DNA of 64,000 bases from Haloarcula rubra (GTDB lineage Archaea; Halobacteriota; Halobacteria; Halobacteriales; Haloarculaceae). Made by a program: the position numbers and the translations under genes. The notes under the pieces are model-generated. The model was not told the origin of the DNA and ran no database searches. It saw nothing but the letters and a program-made list of their open reading frames with translations. The DNA lies in assembly GCF_019599465.1 (NCBI RefSeq), contig NZ_RKLR01000003.1, forward strand, positions 496,001 through 560,000, read 5' to 3'. Numbering within the stretch: position 1 is the stretch's first letter; every line of letters starts with the position of its first letter. Positions 27,509 to 35,948 of the stretch are shown piece after piece.

Positions 27509-28708
27509 ATGAACGGCAACGAGTTCGGTCGTCTCTTTCGGATGACGACCTACGGCGAATCGCACGGGGAGGCGATGGGGTGTACGGTGTCGGGCGTCCC
27601 GGCCGGCGTCGAACTCTCCGAGGAAGAGATTCAGAAGGACTTAGACCGGCGGAAACCCGGACAGTCGATGATTACGACCTCCCGGGGCGAACCGGACAAG
27701 GTGAAACTCAACTCCGGGGTGCAGGACGGCTACACGACGGGGACGCCCATCGGGATGGTCATCCAGAACAAGGACGCGCGTTCGGGGAAGTACGAACCGT
27801 TCATCACGGCGCCGCGGCCCTCCCACGGCGACTACACCTACTCGGCGAAGTTCGGGACGCGCAACTGGGGCGGTGGCGGCCGCTCCTCGGCCCGCGAGAC
27901 GGTCAACTGGGTCGCCGCCGGCGGCGTCGCCAAGCAGGTCTTAGAACAGTCCGACTACGACGTGACCATCAAGGCCCACGTCTGCCAGATCGGCGATGTG
28001 GTGGCCGACGACGTGACCTTCGAGGAGATTCTGGAGCACTCCGAGGAGAACGAGGTCCGGTGTGCCGACCCCGAGGCCGCCGAGGAGATGCGCGAACTGG
28101 CCGACCAGTACCAGACGGAGGGTGACTCCATCGGCGGCGCCATCTACTTCGAGTGTCGCGGGGTCCCGTCGGGTCTGGGCGCGCCGCGGTTCGACAGTTT
28201 CCCGTCCCGACTCGCACAGGCGATGTACTCCATCCCCGCGGTCAACGACTTCGAGTACGGCATCGGCCGCGAGGCCCGGACCACGGCCGGCAGCGAGTAC
28301 AACGAGGACTGGGCGTTCGACGACGACGGCAACCCAGTGCCGGAGGGGAACGACCACGGCGGCATCCAGGGCGGCATCACCACGGGCCAGCCGATATACG
28401 GCGAAGTTAGCTGGCATCCGCCAGTCTCTATCCCGAAGACCCAGACCACCGTCGACTGGGAGACGGGCGAGGAGAAAGAGATTACCGTTACCGGGCGTCA
28501 CGACCCCGTCCTGCCGCCGCGGGCCGTCCCCGTCGTCGAGGCGATGCTGTACTGCACCGTACTGGACTTCATGCTCCTCGCCGGCCGCATCAACCCGGAC
28601 CGCCTTGACGGGCGTCCCGGCGAGTACGACACCGACTACCACCCGTCCAGCCCGCAGAACGACCCCGAGGACGCGGAGACCCACGCCAAGACCGTCGACG
28701 AGGACTAG
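27509..28708 (+). CDS. aroC: chorismate synthase
   Basis: Last shikimate step: EPSP to chorismate with reduced FMN. The 399 residues include GESHGEAMGCTVSGVPAG, DLDRRKPGQS, RPSHGDYTYSAKFGTRNWGGGGRSSARETVNWVAAGGVAK, GIQGGITTGQPI and RHDPVLPPRAVPVVEAM. The usual RDYRGGGR loop reads RNWGGGGR here. The ATG at 27509 yields MNGNEFGRLFRMTTYGESHG, the standard start. Its stop is 1 bp before the next start, so the glycosylase-like gene is in the same operon. Confidence 0.94.
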   Translation: MNGNEFGRLFRMTTYGESHGEAMGCTVSGVPAGVELSEEEIQKDLDRRKPGQSMITTSRGEPDKVKLNSGVQDGYTTGTPIGMVIQNKDARSGKYEPFITAPRPSHGDYTYSAKFGTRNWGGGGRSSARETVNWVAAGGVAKQVLEQSDYDVTIKAHVCQIGDVVADDVTFEEILEHSEENEVRCADPEAAEEMRELADQYQTEGDSIGGAIYFECRGVPSGLGAPRFDSFPSRLAQAMYSIPAVNDFEYGIGREARTTAGSEYNEDWAFDDDGNPVPEGNDHGGIQGGITTGQPIYGEVSWHPPVSIPKTQTTVDWETGEEKEITVTGRHDPVLPPRAVPVVEAMLYCTVLDFMLLAGRINPDRLDGRPGEYDTDYHPSSPQNDPEDAETHAKTVDED

Positions 28709-28709
28709 C

Positions 28710-29336
28710 ATGGACGCCAATCAGGAGTCCATCTCGAACCCGTTCGGGATGGACGAGGACTGTCAGAACTGCCCCGAACTCTGTGACATCCGGGCGAACG
28801 TCGTCCACGGTTACGGCGACGTGGGCGCGGAGTTCGTCGTCCTCGGCGACTCGCCGAGTGCGGGCGCTGACGAGTCTGGCATCCCCTTCACCGGAGAGAC
28901 GGAGCGCGAACTACTCGACGTCCTCCACGCCGTCGACATGGTCGAGGACCCCGACGCCGCCGAACCCGAGATGAACAACGCCTTCCTCACCTACGTCACC
29001 CGGTGTCGCCACCCCGACCGGCCGGCGACCGAGGAGGAAGTCGTCAACTGCGAACCGTACCTCAACAGCGAGATACGGATGATAAACCCCGAGATTCTGC
29101 TCCCCGTCGGCCAGCGCCCCCTCGAAGAACTGGCCTTCGAGTACACGACGCTCTCGGAGGACGAGTTAGACGTCGCGGAGCGACACGCGACCACCATCCG
29201 CGGCCGTGGCTTCGAGATTCTGCCCATGATTCCGCCAGCCGAACAGACCGACGACGAACGCGAGGCGTTCCTGGAGCACTTCAGCGACGTCCTCGGGCAG
29301 GACTACCGCCAGACGAAGGGGCGGCGGGGCCGCTAG
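28710..29336 (+). CDS. uracil-DNA glycosylase superfamily protein (Fe-S type)
   Basis: 208 residues. It keeps the four cysteines of type-4 UDG (DCQNCPELCDIR and TRCRHPDRPATEEEVVNCEPYL), which bind a [4Fe-4S] cluster, and motif A as GDSPSAGADESGIPFTG. The C-terminal active-site segment usually carrying His-Pro reads ILPMIPPAEQ, so the catalytic His is not evident. It may be a non-canonical or inactive family member. Directly follows aroC with a 1-bp gap. Confidence 0.75.
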   Translation: MDANQESISNPFGMDEDCQNCPELCDIRANVVHGYGDVGAEFVVLGDSPSAGADESGIPFTGETERELLDVLHAVDMVEDPDAAEPEMNNAFLTYVTRCRHPDRPATEEEVVNCEPYLNSEIRMINPEILLPVGQRPLEELAFEYTTLSEDELDVAERHATTIRGRGFEILPMIPPAEQTDDEREAFLEHFSDVLGQDYRQTKGRRGR

Positions 29337-29393
29337 ACGCCCGGCAGGGCAGAGAACGCAACCGACTAACCCCGTCCGGTCACACAGTCGGAC

Positions 29394-30134
29394 ATGACCA
29401 CGGTCGCAGTCCTCGCGGACCCGCCTGTCGAGACGTTCGTCCTCCCCGAACTCGTCGGCGACTTGCTGGACGAGAGGGAAGTCACGGAACTGTACACCGC
29501 GATGCTCGGCGACGTCTGTCGCGCCGTCGAGGCCAGCGGCGCCGAGTTGCTCGTCAACTACCGCTCTCCAGAACAGGCCCCCGACGGCGTCGACCCCGAG
29601 GCGGCGGTCAGAGAACCGCTCGACGAGGCCCTCCAGAACCCCGACGACGTGCGCTACGAGGTGCAGGTCGGGTCGTCCTACGCGGCCCGCGTCGGCAACA
29701 CGGTCACGCACCTGCTGGACCGCGAGGGCGTGGCGACCGTCGCCGCCGTCGAACCCACCGCCGCACTGCTGGCCCGCCAGCAGATAGACAGCGCCGCGAT
29801 GAAACTCCGTTCGAGCGACGTCGTCCTCGGCCCGTCGACCGACGGCCGCGTCTACTACGCCGGGTTCGGCGAACCGATTGACTTCGAGGAGGCGTACACC
29901 ACGCCCGCCGTCGAGACTCTCGTCGACCGGGCCGCCGACGCCGACCACGGCGTCGACTTCATCCCGACGAACCCCGTCGTCGAGACGCTGGCCGACCTCC
30001 GGACGGTCGTCCCCCTGCTCCGGGCCCGTGTCCGGACCGGACGCGTGGTGCCGCCACGGACGACTGAACTCGTCGACGAGTTGGGCCTGCGCGTGCGAGA
30101 CGGCGACGGCGCTCCCGAGCTGGTTCGCGAGTAA
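29394..30134 (+). CDS. DUF2064-like (nucleotide-sugar transferase-fold) protein
   Basis: 246-residue protein with a Rossmann-like start (MTTVAVLADPPVE), then EVTELYTAMLGDVCRAVEASGAELLVNYR and LGPSTDGRVYYAGFGEPIDFEEAY. The last fits the family block LGPxxDGGYYLIG, a nucleotidyl/glycosyltransferase-fold signature (DUF2064), with GRVYYA in place of GGYYLI. Activity and substrate are unknown. The ATG at 29394 follows a 57-bp gap after the glycosylase-like gene. Confidence 0.68.
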   Translation: MTTVAVLADPPVETFVLPELVGDLLDEREVTELYTAMLGDVCRAVEASGAELLVNYRSPEQAPDGVDPEAAVREPLDEALQNPDDVRYEVQVGSSYAARVGNTVTHLLDREGVATVAAVEPTAALLARQQIDSAAMKLRSSDVVLGPSTDGRVYYAGFGEPIDFEEAYTTPAVETLVDRAADADHGVDFIPTNPVVETLADLRTVVPLLRARVRTGRVVPPRTTELVDELGLRVRDGDGAPELVRE

Positions 30135-30174
30135 TCGATAGGCCTTAGAGGAGTCGGTCGTTAGCACTGCCTGC

Positions 30175-30258
30175 GGTGGGGTGGCAGAGTGGCCTATTGC
30201 GCCGGTCTTGAAAACCGGTATCCTCACGGATTCCTGGGTTCAAATCCCAGCCCCACCG
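30175..30258 (+). tRNA. tRNA-Ser(UGA)
   Basis: Complete class II tRNA. Acceptor GGTGGGG pairs with CCCCACC; D arm GCA...TGC; anticodon stem CCGGT/ACCGG with loop CTTGAAA (anticodon TGA); long variable arm (TATCCTCACGGATTC); T arm CTGGG-TTCAAAT-CCCAG; discriminator G as expected for serine tRNA. CCA is not encoded. Confidence 0.96.
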
Positions 30259-30309
30259 CTTCTGAGGGGACGGCCGTGACCGAAGAGCGGTGCAACTGGG
30301 AGTTACGTC

Positions 30310-30363
30310 GTGGCAGACCGAACGCGGTGAAGTCTGGTGTCGGGTCCGAGTCCCGGCCCCACC
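30310..30363 (+). pseudogene. tRNA-Ser-like scar
   Basis: Fifty bases after tRNA-Ser, GTGGCAGA (as in the D-arm side of tRNA-Ser) is followed 30 bp later by CGGGTCCGAGTCCCGGCCCCACC, a T-arm and acceptor end like that of tRNA-Ser but with TCCGAGT in the loop. The intervening anticodon and variable arms are missing, so it is not a functional tRNA. It may be a decayed duplicate or an integration scar. Confidence 0.5.
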
Positions 30364-30472
30364 ACTTCGCTGTCGTCGTGTACTCCGAGCGTATTTTTCG
30401 GCGTCGATAGGTCAAAAAACCGTGGTAACGACCGGTCGGTTTTAAGCCGCTGGTACGGGACAGGACGACGTG

Positions 30473-31858
30473 ATGCAGCCAGATAGCTGGTCAGACTGGG
30501 ACGTCCGGAACCGCTGTGTTTCCGTGAGTCTCGTCGTCCTCCTCGTCGCCGGGGCGCTCGCGACACCCGCGGCGGCGGCACCGAGCATGTACCTCTCGAA
30601 CGCGAACGTACAGGAGTCGACGGTTCTCGTCGGCGAGAACGCCACGGTCACCGCCCGAGTGAAGAACCTCGGCGACGAGTCGGGCGGGTTCACGTTCGAG
30701 TTCAAGCGCAACGGCAGCGAGTTCGCCTCACAACGGGTCGTGGTCGCCGCCGACGAGTCTGTGAGAGTCTCCCAGACAGTGGCGTTCAGTTCGCCGGGGA
30801 CGTACAGAATCTCCGTCAACGACCGCCAGGCCGGACTCGTCGACGTCCAGCGCGCGACGGCGGCGGTCCAGAGCACCGACGACGTCCAGCGGACAGTCGA
30901 GGTCCGTGCGGGGTCGGTGCCGACGAACGAACCGTACACGCTGGACTTCCCGGACGCGGCGAACCGCTCGTTCGCCGTCGAGACGTGGACGGTCCAGACG
31001 GGCGAGGCGTCCTACACTCAGCAAATCGTCGAGTACACCGACCCGGCAGCGGCGACGGTAGCGGTCCCGTCCGGCAGGTCGGCGACGGTCGCCAGCGTCT
31101 TCACCGTCGACTCGACGGCGGACGTCGAACGGGCGACGGTCCGGTTCTCGCTCAATCGCTCCCGGCTCCGAGCGGTCGGGCTGGAACAGAGCGAGGTGAC
31201 CGTGTACCACCGTAACGGGTCCGCGTGGGAGCCACTCGAAACGGAAATCGTCGAGGAGCGGGTGAGTAGCGTCGTCTACGAAGCGACGGCGACGGACTTC
31301 TCGACGTTCGCTGTCGGCCGCATCGAACCCGAGTTCACCGTCGAAGACACGTCGCTCGGCACGTCGCAGGTCGAGAGCGGTCAGCGCCTCGTCCTCGAAG
31401 CCGTCGTGCGGAACAACGGGAGCGTCGCCGGCGACTACGAGGGTGCGATGGTGGTCGACGGCGAACGAGTGAACGAGACGACCGTGTCGATTCCGGCGGA
31501 GAGCGAGCGCACCCTCCGCCTCTCTCACGACGTCGATTCGGCCGGCACCTACGAGATTGCGTTGAACGACGAGGACGCCGGAAGCATCGTCATCACCGAA
31601 GGGCAGGTCGCAGACGACACGTCGGCGGCGACCGACACGGAGTCCACCGACAGTCAGTCTACGCCCGGGGAGACCCCGGCGACCGGTGACGGTCCGGACA
31701 TCCCGCTTCCCGCGGGCGTCCCCGCGACGGTGATGGGCATCGACACCGTCTACCTCGCTGGTGGCATCGGCGTCGCCCTGGTCGTCTTCTTCGGGCTCGT
31801 GTTGGTACTCCGCCGCGGGGGCGGCGGCAACGACAGCGGTGGGTTCGACCAACTGTGA
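30473..31858 (+). CDS. secreted CARDB-like surface protein, C-terminal anchor
   Basis: 461-residue exported protein. Sec-type signal near 16-40 (VSLVVLLVAGALATPAAAAPS), two CARDB-like beta modules (about 41-125 and 300-380, each with VxVGENATVTARVKNLG or QVESGQRLVLEAVVRNNG), a PGF-pre-PGF-like middle (TVYHRNGSAWEPLETEIV, YEATATDFSTFAVG), a Thr/Ser/Asp-rich stalk (about 385-420), and a membrane segment near 425-450 followed by RRGGGG. Such proteins are cell-surface adhesion or binding proteins. GTG 30470 is a 3-bp alternative start; the TATA-like ttttaag is about 27 bp upstream. Confidence 0.8.
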   Translation: MQPDSWSDWDVRNRCVSVSLVVLLVAGALATPAAAAPSMYLSNANVQESTVLVGENATVTARVKNLGDESGGFTFEFKRNGSEFASQRVVVAADESVRVSQTVAFSSPGTYRISVNDRQAGLVDVQRATAAVQSTDDVQRTVEVRAGSVPTNEPYTLDFPDAANRSFAVETWTVQTGEASYTQQIVEYTDPAAATVAVPSGRSATVASVFTVDSTADVERATVRFSLNRSRLRAVGLEQSEVTVYHRNGSAWEPLETEIVEERVSSVVYEATATDFSTFAVGRIEPEFTVEDTSLGTSQVESGQRLVLEAVVRNNGSVAGDYEGAMVVDGERVNETTVSIPAESERTLRLSHDVDSAGTYEIALNDEDAGSIVITEGQVADDTSAATDTESTDSQSTPGETPATGDGPDIPLPAGVPATVMGIDTVYLAGGIGVALVVFFGLVLVLRRGGGGNDSGGFDQL

Positions 31859-31974
31859 GGCCGAGTGGGGGGCCCGACTGCAGGAACCCCGCCGAATCGG
31901 ACCGCGGAACGGCGTCGCTTCGGAGCGGTCGCCGGAGAGCAATCCTTTTTGTGTCGCTGTACCCAGCGTCCAGT

Positions 31975-32274
31975 ATGGACTGGCCGCACGACCCAGACGG
32001 CGAAGAGGGCAGCGAAGGCCGACGGAAGTACGGACACGCTATCCTCGCGAAGAAGATAGACGAGGAGGAGGACTTCCCGCTCACGGCCGCGGAGTACGTC
32101 GACCAGTACGGTGACCACCCGGTCCGTATCGACTACGAGACGGTCGTCAGCGTCGAGGAAGTCTTCGAGTCCGTCGACCAGGACGAGTTCGAGGACTTCC
32201 CGGATTTCCACCGGGCCCTCGGTCGGGCACTCCGTGAGGCCGACCTGTGGCCGTACCGACTCGAACACGCCTGA
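31975..32274 (+). CDS. DUF5785-type haloarchaeal protein
   Basis: 99-residue conserved halobacterial protein (MDWPHDPDGEEGSEGRRKYGHAILAKK..., ending ALGRALREADLWPYRLEHA). Acidic, helix-rich, no motif that suggests activity. Function unknown. TATA-like ccttttt lies about 28 bp upstream of the ATG. Confidence 0.8.
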   Translation: MDWPHDPDGEEGSEGRRKYGHAILAKKIDEEEDFPLTAAEYVDQYGDHPVRIDYETVVSVEEVFESVDQDEFEDFPDFHRALGRALREADLWPYRLEHA

Positions 32275-32346
32275 ACAGCGGGGGAGATGTTCTGTGTGGT
32301 GTGAGTGCACGACACATACTTGTAGGGGACCGTCGTACGCTCCACT

Positions 32347-32685
32347 ATGGCGACACGAGGCACGGACGACGATTCGGACCCGGCGGCGCTACCCGATTCC
32401 GTCGTCGACGACCTGCTCGAAGCGGACAGTCGTCGGCTTGCCCTGTCGATTCTCGACGAACGCGACCGCCCGGTGGTCGTCGGCGACCTCGCGGCGGCCG
32501 TCGTCGCCCGTCGGCGAGGGGTACCGGAGTCGGCGGTCAGCGACGTCGACCGGGAAGCGATGCGAGAGGAACTGTTCACCGAGCACATCCCGAAGTTGAC
32601 GGCGACAGGGGTCGTCGAGTACGACTCGATGGTCGGGACCGTAGAGCTCCGGCGGCGAGGTATCGTCGGGCGAGGACGGGCCTGA
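32347..32685 (+). CDS. winged-helix regulator, DUF7344-like
   Basis: 112-residue protein resembling haloarchaeal HTH regulators: DSVVDDLLEADSRRLALSILDERDRPVVVGDLAAAVVARR is the start of a winged helix, and LFTEHIPKLTATGVVEYDSMVGTVEL fits the recognition helix and wing. Standalone HTH proteins of this type usually control nearby or redox-related genes. No operator identified. The neighbouring DUF5785 gene is on the same strand 72 bp upstream. Confidence 0.75.
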   Translation: MATRGTDDDSDPAALPDSVVDDLLEADSRRLALSILDERDRPVVVGDLAAAVVARRRGVPESAVSDVDREAMREELFTEHIPKLTATGVVEYDSMVGTVELRRRGIVGRGRA

Positions 32686-32892
32686 CTCGCCGCTCGAACC
32701 GTCCTCAGAGACACCGCCCAGCGGTTGCTCCGTCGGCTGGACTACCGGATGGGACGGCGGTCTGTCCGTTCTGAAGTCGGGTGGTCAGTACTACGACCCG
32801 TCCGCCGCCGAGAACTAGCCTTGGTCTTCGGTACCGCATGACATAAACGTGGTGGAGGTATCTTTTAGCCACCTCGGCAGATAGTGACACAC

Positions 32893-33465
32893 ATGAACGA
32901 CCCGGTCTCCGTACGGGAGGTGATGAACCGCGAGTACGTCGGCGCGAGCGAATCTGACGATCTCCTCGAGACGACCGAACTCATGGTTCGGGAAGACCAG
33001 ACGACCGCACTGGTCCTGCGCGGTAACGACCCCGTGGGCGTAATCACACAGGCGGACGTACTCGGCTATCTCGTCTCCGAAGGGAGCCTCGAATCGGCCA
33101 CCGTCGGCGAAGTGATGACGGAGTCGGTGCCGTCTATCTCTCCGGACGCTCGCCTCCCGGAAGCGCGCGACCAGATGGCCGCCTGGTCGTCGGACTGGGT
33201 ACTCGTCACCGAGGACGGCGACCCCCTCGGGACGCTGACCGAACACGACATACTCTCGACCGCCCGACTGGAGAGCGAGACGACCGAGCAAGTGGACCAG
33301 GAGGCCCAGATGGCGACCACCGGGCAGGGAGCGACGACGGACAGCGCGACGGCCGCCGAGGACTCCTTCGAGGAACAGGGTATCTGCTCGGCCTGCGGGA
33401 CCTTCGCCCGCAATCTCGCGTCGTTCAACGGCCAGTTGCTGTGTACCGACTGTCGAGACGTCTGA
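32893..33465 (+). CDS. CBS-domain protein with C-terminal zinc ribbon
   Basis: 190 residues: two CBS motifs (about 5-58 and 68-122, each with a VxxVMxxxxxxxxxxDxL-like start) make one Bateman module that can bind adenosyl nucleotides; the C-terminus has GICSACGTFARNLASFNGQLLCTDCRDV, a CxxC...CxxC zinc ribbon. A Gly/Thr/Ala-rich linker separates them. The ATG at 32893 is 27 bp from a TATA-like ttttag. Probably a nucleotide-sensing regulator; target unknown. Confidence 0.85.
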   Translation: MNDPVSVREVMNREYVGASESDDLLETTELMVREDQTTALVLRGNDPVGVITQADVLGYLVSEGSLESATVGEVMTESVPSISPDARLPEARDQMAAWSSDWVLVTEDGDPLGTLTEHDILSTARLESETTEQVDQEAQMATTGQGATTDSATAAEDSFEEQGICSACGTFARNLASFNGQLLCTDCRDV

Positions 33466-33511
33466 CGATCACGGCACGAACTGTTTTGCACTCGTACGCC
33501 CCAGATACGCC

Positions 33512-33979
33512 GTGGAGATAACGCTCGGGACAACGGCCGACGTGGACGCCGTCGTCGACCAGTGGGTCGACCTCGCAGGCGACCAGCAAGCGCACGGCTC
33601 GCACCTCCTCGCGTCGGAGAACCGGACCGCGATACGCGAAGCCGTCCTCCAGCGTGTCGTCGCCGACGGACTGCTCGTGGCCCGGGAGGGTGAGACGCTC
33701 GTCGGGTTCGCCATGGTCGCGATGGAGCGCGGTCGGTACGAACAACGGACCGCTCGCGGCCTCGTCGAGAACATCTACGTCCGCCCCGACTACCGCCGCG
33801 AGGGCATCGGTAGCGAACTCCTCCGCGCTGGCGAGGCAGCGCTAGCGGAGAAGGGTGCCGACGTCGTCGCACTGGAGGTGATGGCCGAGAACGAATCGGC
33901 TCGCGAGTTCTACGCCGACCACGGCTACGCCCCCCACCGAATCGAACTGGAGAAGTCGACCGAAAACGATACTCTCTAA
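33512..33979 (+). CDS. GNAT family N-acetyltransferase
   Basis: 155-residue acetyltransferase with GTG start (VEITLGTTADVDAVV). The acetyl-CoA site is VENIYVRPDYRREGIGSELLRAGEAAL (R-x-x-G-x-G-type loop), and the C-terminal ENESAREFYADHGYAPHRIELEKS is motif B. Substrate unknown; standalone GNATs may modify proteins, amines or drugs. TATA-like gttttgc is about 27 bp before the GTG. It ends 30 bp before tRNA-Thr. Confidence 0.85.
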   Translation: MEITLGTTADVDAVVDQWVDLAGDQQAHGSHLLASENRTAIREAVLQRVVADGLLVAREGETLVGFAMVAMERGRYEQRTARGLVENIYVRPDYRREGIGSELLRAGEAALAEKGADVVALEVMAENESAREFYADHGYAPHRIELEKSTENDTL

Positions 33980-34009
33980 ACAGTCCCCCTGCAACGGACG
34001 AACGCGAGC

Positions 34010-34083
34010 GCCAGGGGAGCTTGGGTGGTCCAAGCACTCGACTTGTAATCGAGAGTTCGTGGGTTCAAATCCCACCCCTGGCT
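34010..34083 (+). tRNA. tRNA-Thr(UGU)
   Basis: Complete tRNA: acceptor GCCAGGG/CCCTGGC, D arm GCTT...AAGC, anticodon stem CTCGA/TCGAG with loop CTTGTAA (anticodon TGT), T arm GTGGG-TTCAAAT-CCCAC, discriminator T. Marks the left edge of an accessory region; I see no second copy of its 3' end before 37.9 kb. Confidence 0.96.
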
Positions 34084-34261
34084 TAGCGCCTCGTGTTCGA
34101 AGCGGGGACATGTGACCCCCCGTAGCTGTCGACTTCTGCCGCGGGACTTTCTGGAAGTGTCGAGGCGTGAGTCCGCTGTGTGACAACCGCGGTGCACACG
34201 TCTCTGCGCGGTACTATCGCGTGCGTTCGGGCAACGACGGCGAACACCATAGAAGCCCGGA
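34084..34261. other. non-coding stretch after tRNA-Thr
   Basis: About 180 bp with no supported gene, repeat or clear promoter; a gaacaccatagaag word just upstream of 34262 is a weak TATA candidate. Confidence 0.4.
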
Positions 34262-34480
34262 GTGTGTGAACCCGACGCCGTCCGCGAGACCCACGTCGAC
34301 GCGTCCGGGTTGTTCATCCCGAGCGATGTTCGGGAGTTTCGCGGTCAGAACGTCTTTCGAACCCCGTGGGCGACGATCCAATACGTCGGCAGTGAGCCAC
34401 TGGAGGCATACTACGGCCTGATCGACGCGAGCCACTTCGGCGACGTCGACATAGAGCCCGCGGTTCGGTGTGACGGTTGA
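34262..34480 (+). CDS. hypothetical protein (72 aa), possibly a fragment
   Basis: GTG start; acidic 72-residue product with FIPSDVREFRGQNVFRTPWATIQYVG and EAYYGLIDASHFGDVDIEPAV. G/C-rich third positions support coding, but no family is recognised and it may be the tail of a longer lost gene. It lies in the variable region between tRNA-Thr and 37.9 kb. Confidence 0.4.
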   Translation: MCEPDAVRETHVDASGLFIPSDVREFRGQNVFRTPWATIQYVGSEPLEAYYGLIDASHFGDVDIEPAVRCDG

Positions 34481-34543
34481 CAGGTGTCTGGCGAGACTGC
34501 CCACCGTTCGCCGAACGCTGACGCGACGACCGGGGGGCTGGCC

Positions 34544-34666
34544 TTACTCGTCGACTAACGTCTCACCGCACGCAGGGCAGGCAGCGCCAGTATTTGTACT
34601 GTCGAGGTCGGACTGTTCTCCCGTCCAGCCACACATTGCACACTGCAGTAGGTTGGGTCCAGGCAC
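34544..34666 (-). CDS. mini zinc-ribbon protein (40 aa)
   Basis: GTG start; MPGPNLLQCAMCGWTGEQ...TGAACPACGETLVDE. Two CxxC knuckles 20 residues apart (CAMC and CPAC) form a tiny zinc ribbon. A TATA-like gttttttgat is about 28-35 bp upstream of the GTG and the upstream frame has no other start, supporting it. Similar mini zinc-finger proteins are abundant in haloarchaea and mostly uncharacterised. Confidence 0.6.
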   Translation of the reverse strand: MPGPNLLQCAMCGWTGEQSDLDSTNTGAACPACGETLVDE

Positions 34667-34780
34667 TGGACATTCGGACCGTCCGCCGCCGTATCAAAAA
34701 ACGTGGTGACGGGGCCGGGGAGTTTCGGATACCCAGCGAAGTCCGTAGCCTAGCTGCGGGTACTGACCGGAACAAGCAGA

Positions 34781-35042
34781 GTGGCAATGCGTAGCGCCGC
34801 AGAATTGACCGGTCCGAAGGCGATCGGCCTCGACGTCGAGGACCTCGTCGTCGTCGCCGTCGACAAACTCGCACCTGCCGAGGACGACGACGCCCGGCGA
34901 CGAGCGGGTGTTGGTCTCAGTCGCCGTGATCCCCGCGTCGCTCTTGGACGAACACGTGCGTGGACGGTGGCGCGAGACCGACCGTCGCGAGGGCACACTC
35001 GCGAAACTCGGCTGGCCACACGTGCTGGGAGATGCGTGGTAG
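34781..35042 (+). pseudogene. frameshifted acidic protein gene
   Basis: First frame (from GTG 34781 or ATG 34787) reads MRSAAELTGPKAIGLDVEDLVVVAVDKLAPAEDDDA; after about 34895 the sensible continuation is in the other frame (GDERVLVSVAVIPASLLDEH..., ending AKLGWPHVLGDAW then stop at 35042). One inserted or missing base in gacgacgacgccc would join them. Product family not recognised. Confidence 0.5.
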
Positions 35043-35053
35043 ATGTTGGACCT

Positions 35054-35167
35054 TCAGCCGTCGGGCCTGTGGTCTGCCCCATTTTCCCCGACGCCGTATA
35101 GAAACAGACAGAGAAGGATCGTCCCGACGAGCCAGACGACGACGGCGCTTACAGCCCATTCTAACAT
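35054..35167 (-). CDS. single-helix membrane mini-protein (37 aa)
   Basis: MLEWAVSAVVVWLVGTILLC... then LFLYGVGENGADHRPDG: one membrane helix (residues 4-25) and a short polar tail. A TATA-like cataataac is about 33 bp before the ATG. No family recognised; single-helix mini-proteins of this kind occur widely in haloarchaea. Confidence 0.45.
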   Translation of the reverse strand: MLEWAVSAVVVWLVGTILLCLFLYGVGENGADHRPDG

Positions 35168-35296
35168 ACCGGTCCCTAGAGAACGCGGATTACGTTATTA
35201 TGAGCGGCTTAAATCGCTCTGGAGAGGGAGCTTCGGGTCTGCTGCCGAGTTCCGAGTCGAGTCGAACGCCGGCGGCGCTTTGGCGGGTGATGCCTG

Positions 35297-35836
35297 ATGC
35301 CCTCGACACACCAGAGTGGCGAGTCAGGCGAGCGGTCGCGTTGTCTCGGTCTTGCAGAGCGCATCGGCGAGGACCCAGCGTGGTGGCTGGATCAGGACCT
35401 CATGGCACGCCCCGCAAAGCGCCAGATCGACCACGAGGGGACCGGGGCCCAGCAGGTACGCGTCGTCGAGAATCGGGCTGTGGCGACCGCGGCTGGGATG
35501 GTGTTCTCGCTCATCGACGGCAGCGACATCATTCGCCGGGTCCGGGCATGGGAAGCGGTCGAACGACGACTGGCGAACGACCGCTACGACTCTGCAGTCG
35601 ACCCAGCGGAACCGCGCGAGGCTATCGTGCGCCGGCTGGACCAGCGCGAAGAGTGGCCTGGGCTGCATGGCGAGCGGCCCGAGCGGCTTCCGCACGGGCC
35701 ACGGCGGCCCTGTGGGTGTTGCGAGGACGAGGGGGTGACGGCCGCCGACCTCCGTGAGCGTGATGCGGCGGCCGCCGAGCAACTCACGATGGGTACTCGC
35801 CCGATGGCATCGACACCAGCGAGACGTCGTCGGTGA
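35297..35836 (+). CDS. hypothetical protein, accessory region
   Basis: 179 residues starting MPSTHQSGESGERSR, with DPAWWLDQDLMARPAKRQIDHEG and VFSLIDGSDIIRRVRAWEAVERRL; the C-terminus has a CCEDEG cluster and a basic end. Codon third positions are high in G/C. The start overlaps the stop of an upstream short open frame (TGATG), but that frame has no start codon of its own. No family recognised. Probably a real but accessory gene. Confidence 0.5.
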   Translation: MPSTHQSGESGERSRCLGLAERIGEDPAWWLDQDLMARPAKRQIDHEGTGAQQVRVVENRAVATAAGMVFSLIDGSDIIRRVRAWEAVERRLANDRYDSAVDPAEPREAIVRRLDQREEWPGLHGERPERLPHGPRRPCGCCEDEGVTAADLRERDAAAAEQLTMGTRPMASTPARRRR

Positions 35837-35948
35837 ACTTCACGCAGGACGGCACTCAGCCGTCGGTCCGAAGGTCGTGGATGTATCGGTCCGTATCGAA
35901 ATCGGAACGGAAGAATCATGTTGGCGTACTAATAACTTCCGGACGGGC

